A stretch of 64,000 bases of DNA, taken from positions 124,001-188,000 of the forward strand of contig NW_027478170.1 in the NCBI RefSeq assembly GCF_051020975.1, read 5' to 3'. Below the pieces are notes generated by a model that worked only from the letters and a program-made list of their open reading frames with translations, did not search any database and was not told the DNA's origin. Made by a program: the position numbers and the translations under genes. The stretch's first letter is position 1; each line of letters starts with the position of its first letter. This DNA is from Osmia lignaria lignaria (lineage: Eukaryota; Arthropoda; Insecta; Hymenoptera; Megachilidae). Of this stretch, positions 60,911 through 64,000 are shown in pieces.

Positions 60911-63900
60911 TTGCAGATATATCTCAAGGGAAGGGGCCTGACGGACATATTTCGAGATATTTCTTCTTCTTGTTGTTCTTCTTCTGCACAGCTAAGCTGG
61001 AAGTGGCATTTGCAGCTCGCAATAGTGCAGAGTTATCTCAAAGAAAGGGGCGACGGTATTTCTGTATCTCTATTATGTTCGTGCGGCTTCGGAACTTTTA
61101 AATATCTTGATATATCTCGAGAACTACGCATCTGATCAAAAAACATCATAGAACATAAAAAGTAGGAAACTTAATTCTCTACAAAAAAGGTCTCTTAACA
61201 TTTTGCCATAGCTCGCTTCGTTTCCGAGATATTTGCAGATTTATCTCAAGGGAAGGGGCCTGACGGACATATTTCGAGATATTTCTTCTTCTTGTTGTTC
61301 TTCTTCTGCACAGCTAAACTGGAAGTGGCATTTCCAGCTCGCAATAGTGCAGAGTTGTCTCAAAGAAAGGGGCCACGGTGTTTCTGTATCTCTATTATGT
61401 TGGTGCGGCTTCGGAACATTTAAATATCTCGATATATCTCGAAAACTACGCTTCTGATCAAAAAATATCATAGAACATAAATTGTAGGAAACATAATTCT
61501 CTACAAAAAAGGTCTCTTAACATTTTGCCATAGCTCGCTTCGTTTCCGAGATATTTGCAGATTCAGCTCAAAGGAACGGGCCTGACGGACATATTTCGAG
61601 ATATTTCTTCTTCTTGTTGTTCTTCTTCTGCACAGCTAAGCTGGAAGTGGCATTTGCGGCTCGCAATAGTGCAGAGTTATCTCAAAGAAAGGGGCCACGG
61701 TGTTTCTGTATCTCTATTATGTTGGTGCGGCTTCGGAACTTTTAAATATCTCGATATATCTCGAAAACTACGCTTCAGATCAAAAAATATCATAGAACAT
61801 AAATTATAGGAAACATAATTCTCTACAAAAAAGGTCTCTCAACATTTTGCCATAGCTCGCTTCGTTTCCGAGATATTTGCAGATATATCTCAAGGGAAGG
61901 GGCCTGACGGACATATTTCGAGATATTTCTTCTTCTTGTTGTTCTTCTTCTGCACAGCTAAGCTGGAAGTGGCATTTGCAGCTCGCAATAGTGCAGAGTT
62001 ATCTCAAAGAAAGGGGCCACGGTATTTCTGTATCTCTATTATGTTGGTGCGGCTTCGGAACTTTTAAATATCTTGATATATCTCGAGAACTACGCATCTG
62101 ATCAAAAAACATCATAGAACATAAAAAGTAGGAAACTTAATTCTCTACAAAAAAGGTCTCTTAACATTTTGCCATAGCTCGCTTCGTTTCCGAGATATTT
62201 CCAGATTTATCTCAAGGGAAGGGGCCTGACGGACATATTTCGAGATATTTCTTCTTCTTGTTGTTCTTCTTCTGCACAGCTAAACTGGAAGTGGCATTTC
62301 CAGCTCGCAATAGTGCAGAGTTGTCTCAAAGAAAGGGGCCACGGTGTTTCTGTATCTCTATTATGTTGGTGCGGCTTCGGAACTTTTAAATATCTTGATA
62401 TATCTCGAGAACTACGCATCTGATCAAAAAATATCATAGAACATAAAAAGTAGGAAACTTAATTCTCTACAAATAAAGTCTCTCAACACTTTGCCATAGC
62501 TCGCTTCGTTTCCGAGATATTTGCAGATTTATCTCAAGGGAAGGGGCCTGACGGATATATTTCGAGATATTTCTTCTTCTTGTTGTTCTTCTTCTGCACA
62601 GCTAAGCTGGAAGTGGCATTTGCAGCTCGCAATAGTGCAGAGTTATCTCAAAGAAAGGGGCCACGGTGTTTCTGTATCTCTATTATGTTGGTGCGGCTTC
62701 GGAACTTTTAATTATCTTGATATATCTCGAGAACTACGCATCTGATCAAAAAATATCATAGAACATAAAAAGTAGGAAACTTAATTCTCTACAAAAAAGG
62801 TCTCTTAACATTTTGCCATAGCTCGCTTCGTTTCCGAGATATTTGCAGATTTATCTCAAGGGAAGGGGCCTGACAGACATATTTCGAGATATTTCTTCTT
62901 GTGGTTCTTCTTCTGCACAGCTAAGCTGGAAGTGGCATTTGCGGCTCGCACTAGTGCAGAGTTATCTCAAAGAAAGGGGCCACGGTGTTTCTGTATCTCT
63001 ATTATGTTGGTGCCGCTTCGGAACTTTTAAATATCTCGATATATCTCGAAAACTACGCTTCTGATCAAAAAATATCATAGAACATAAAAAGTAGGAAACT
63101 TAATTCTCTACAAATAAAGTCTCTCAACACTTTGCCATAGCTCGCTTCGTTTCCGAGATATTTGCAGATTTATCTCAAGGGAAGGGGCCTGACGGATATA
63201 TTTCGAGATATTTCTTCTTCTTGTTGTTCTTCTTCTGCACAGCTAAGCTGGAAGTGGCATTTGCGGCTCGCACTAGTGCAGAGTTATCTCAAAGAAAGGG
63301 GCCACGGTGTTTCTGTATCTCTATTATGTTGGTGCGGCTTCGGAACTTTTAAATATCTCGATATATCTCGAAAACTACGCTTCTGATCAAAAAATATCAT
63401 AGAACATAAATTGTAGGAAACATAATTCTCTACAAAAAACGTCTCTTAAGATTTTGCCATAGCTCGCTTCGTTTCCGAGATATTTGCAGATTCAGCTCAA
63501 AGGAACGGGCCTGACGGACATATTTCGAGATATTTCTTCTTCTTGTTGTTCTTCTTCTGCACAGCTAAGCTGGAAGTGGCATTTGCGGCTCGCAATAGTG
63601 CAGAGTTATCTCAAAGAAAGGGGCCACGGTGTTTCTGGATCTCTATTATGTTGGTGCGGTTTCGGAACTTTTAAATATCTCGATATATCTCGAAAACTAC
63701 GGTTCTGATCAAAAAATATCATAGAACATAAATTGTAGGAAAGATAATTCTCTACAAAAAAGGTCTCTTAACATTTTGCCATAGCTCGCTTCGTTTCCGA
63801 GATATTTGCAGATATATCTCAAGGGAAGGGGCCTGACAGACATATTTCGAGATATTTCTTCTTCTTGTTGTTCTTCTTCTGCACAGCTAAACTGGAAGTG

Positions 63901-64000
63901 GCATTTCCAGCTCGCAATAGTGCAGAGTTGTCTCAACGAAAGGGGCCACGGTGTTTCTGTATCTCTATTATGTTGGTGCGGCTTCGGAACTTTTAAATAT
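60702..64000 (+). repeat. Higher-order repeat, 12 monomers, copy 2 (cut by the window end)
   Basis: This is read base by base against 56845-60143 at an offset of 3857. I find only three differences in about 3.3 kb: C to G at 60878, 63450 and 63743, each in the context AACAT to AAGAT. The copy is cut at 64000, so whether a third copy follows is unknown. Confidence 0.93.
63806..64000 (+). repeat. Partial satellite monomer at the right edge
   Basis: A monomer begins at 63806 and is cut after 195 bases, within the AAATAT preceding the ATATCTCG boxes. It matches 59949 in the previous unit, including CCTGACAGACA and TTGTCTCAACGAAAGG. The array continues past the window. Confidence 0.95.

Larger units (their letters stand above)
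1..64000 (+). repeat. Satellite DNA array, 322-bp monomer, head-to-tail, fills the window
   Basis: The same 322-bp unit recurs without interruption from the first to the last base, always in the same orientation. Taking TTGCAGAT as the monomer start, units begin at 77, 399, 721, 1043 and so on to 63806. Spacing gives 198 complete monomers: 178 of 322 bp, fifteen of 321, three of 319, one of 323 and one of 318. Monomers differ from each other by a few to a few tens of bases, mostly at the same diagnostic sites, so they fall into subfamilies arranged in higher-order repeats. No unique sequence, transposon or gene interrupts them. Arrays of this kind are typical of eukaryotic centromeric, pericentromeric or subtelomeric heterochromatin. 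Which of these applies cannot be read from the sequence. The family itself was not recognised. Confidence 0.98.

Noticed and set aside
1..64000. CRISPR array or other prokaryotic repeat system
   Set aside because: The repeats are 322 bp and contiguous, with no short repeat plus unique spacer pattern and no associated genes.
1..64000. Tandem long terminal repeats or a transposon-derived array
   Set aside because: No terminal inverted repeats, target-site duplications, poly(A) end or polymerase/transposase reading frame were seen in or between monomers.

Overview
The whole 64-kb window is one uninterrupted tandem satellite-DNA array. I found no gene, RNA gene, transposon, CRISPR array or unique sequence in it. 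The repeat unit is 322 bp. Using the conserved TTGCAGAT-like site as an arbitrary monomer start, there are 198 complete, head-to-tail monomers from 77 to 63805, plus a partial monomer at each end. By spacing, 178 of them are exactly 322 bp, fifteen are 321 bp, three are 319 bp, one is 323 bp and one is 318 bp. No monomer is inverted. The array runs off both ends, so its true length and flanks are unknown.

Such an array indicates a eukaryotic chromosome, most likely centromeric, pericentromeric or subtelomeric heterochromatin. A monomer counted by hand (2341-2640) is about 40% G+C and holds 12 CpG, roughly what its base composition predicts. The lack of CpG decay fits an animal lineage with little germline CpG methylation, such as many arthropods, better than a vertebrate or plant. 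That is inference; I do not recognise the satellite family or the species.

Layout: (1) 1-11 kb, an older-looking flank mixing monomers with two tail haplotypes, including an 11-monomer unit (3542 bp) present twice at 3297-10380. (2) 11-17 kb, the first appearance of two derived subfamilies, one with CAGCAAAACTGG and one with CCTGAGGG, plus a 5-monomer unit of 1610 bp. (3) 17-55 kb, a core of overlapping higher-order repeats of 3, 4/5, 8, 10 and 12 monomers. It carries a 1-bp-deleted 321-bp monomer at 14 places, a subfamily with a perfect 14-bp palindrome, and several visibly chimeric monomers. (4) 55-64 kb, a right flank that lacks the core-specific subfamilies and ends in a 12-monomer, 3857-bp unit. 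Its second copy differs from the first at only three bases over about 3.3 kb.

Each monomer contains the same small set of sub-elements: two copies of CGAGATAT facing two inverted copies about 150-200 bp away, a symmetric (TTC)3(TTG)2(TTC)3 tract, A-tracts, and a diverged internal duplication. Short open frames of 60-111 codons recur in every monomer on both strands. I treat them as by-products of the repeat. The recurrent 74-codon plus-strand frame would start at TTG or GTG, the monomer length is not a multiple of three, and many monomers break the frame.
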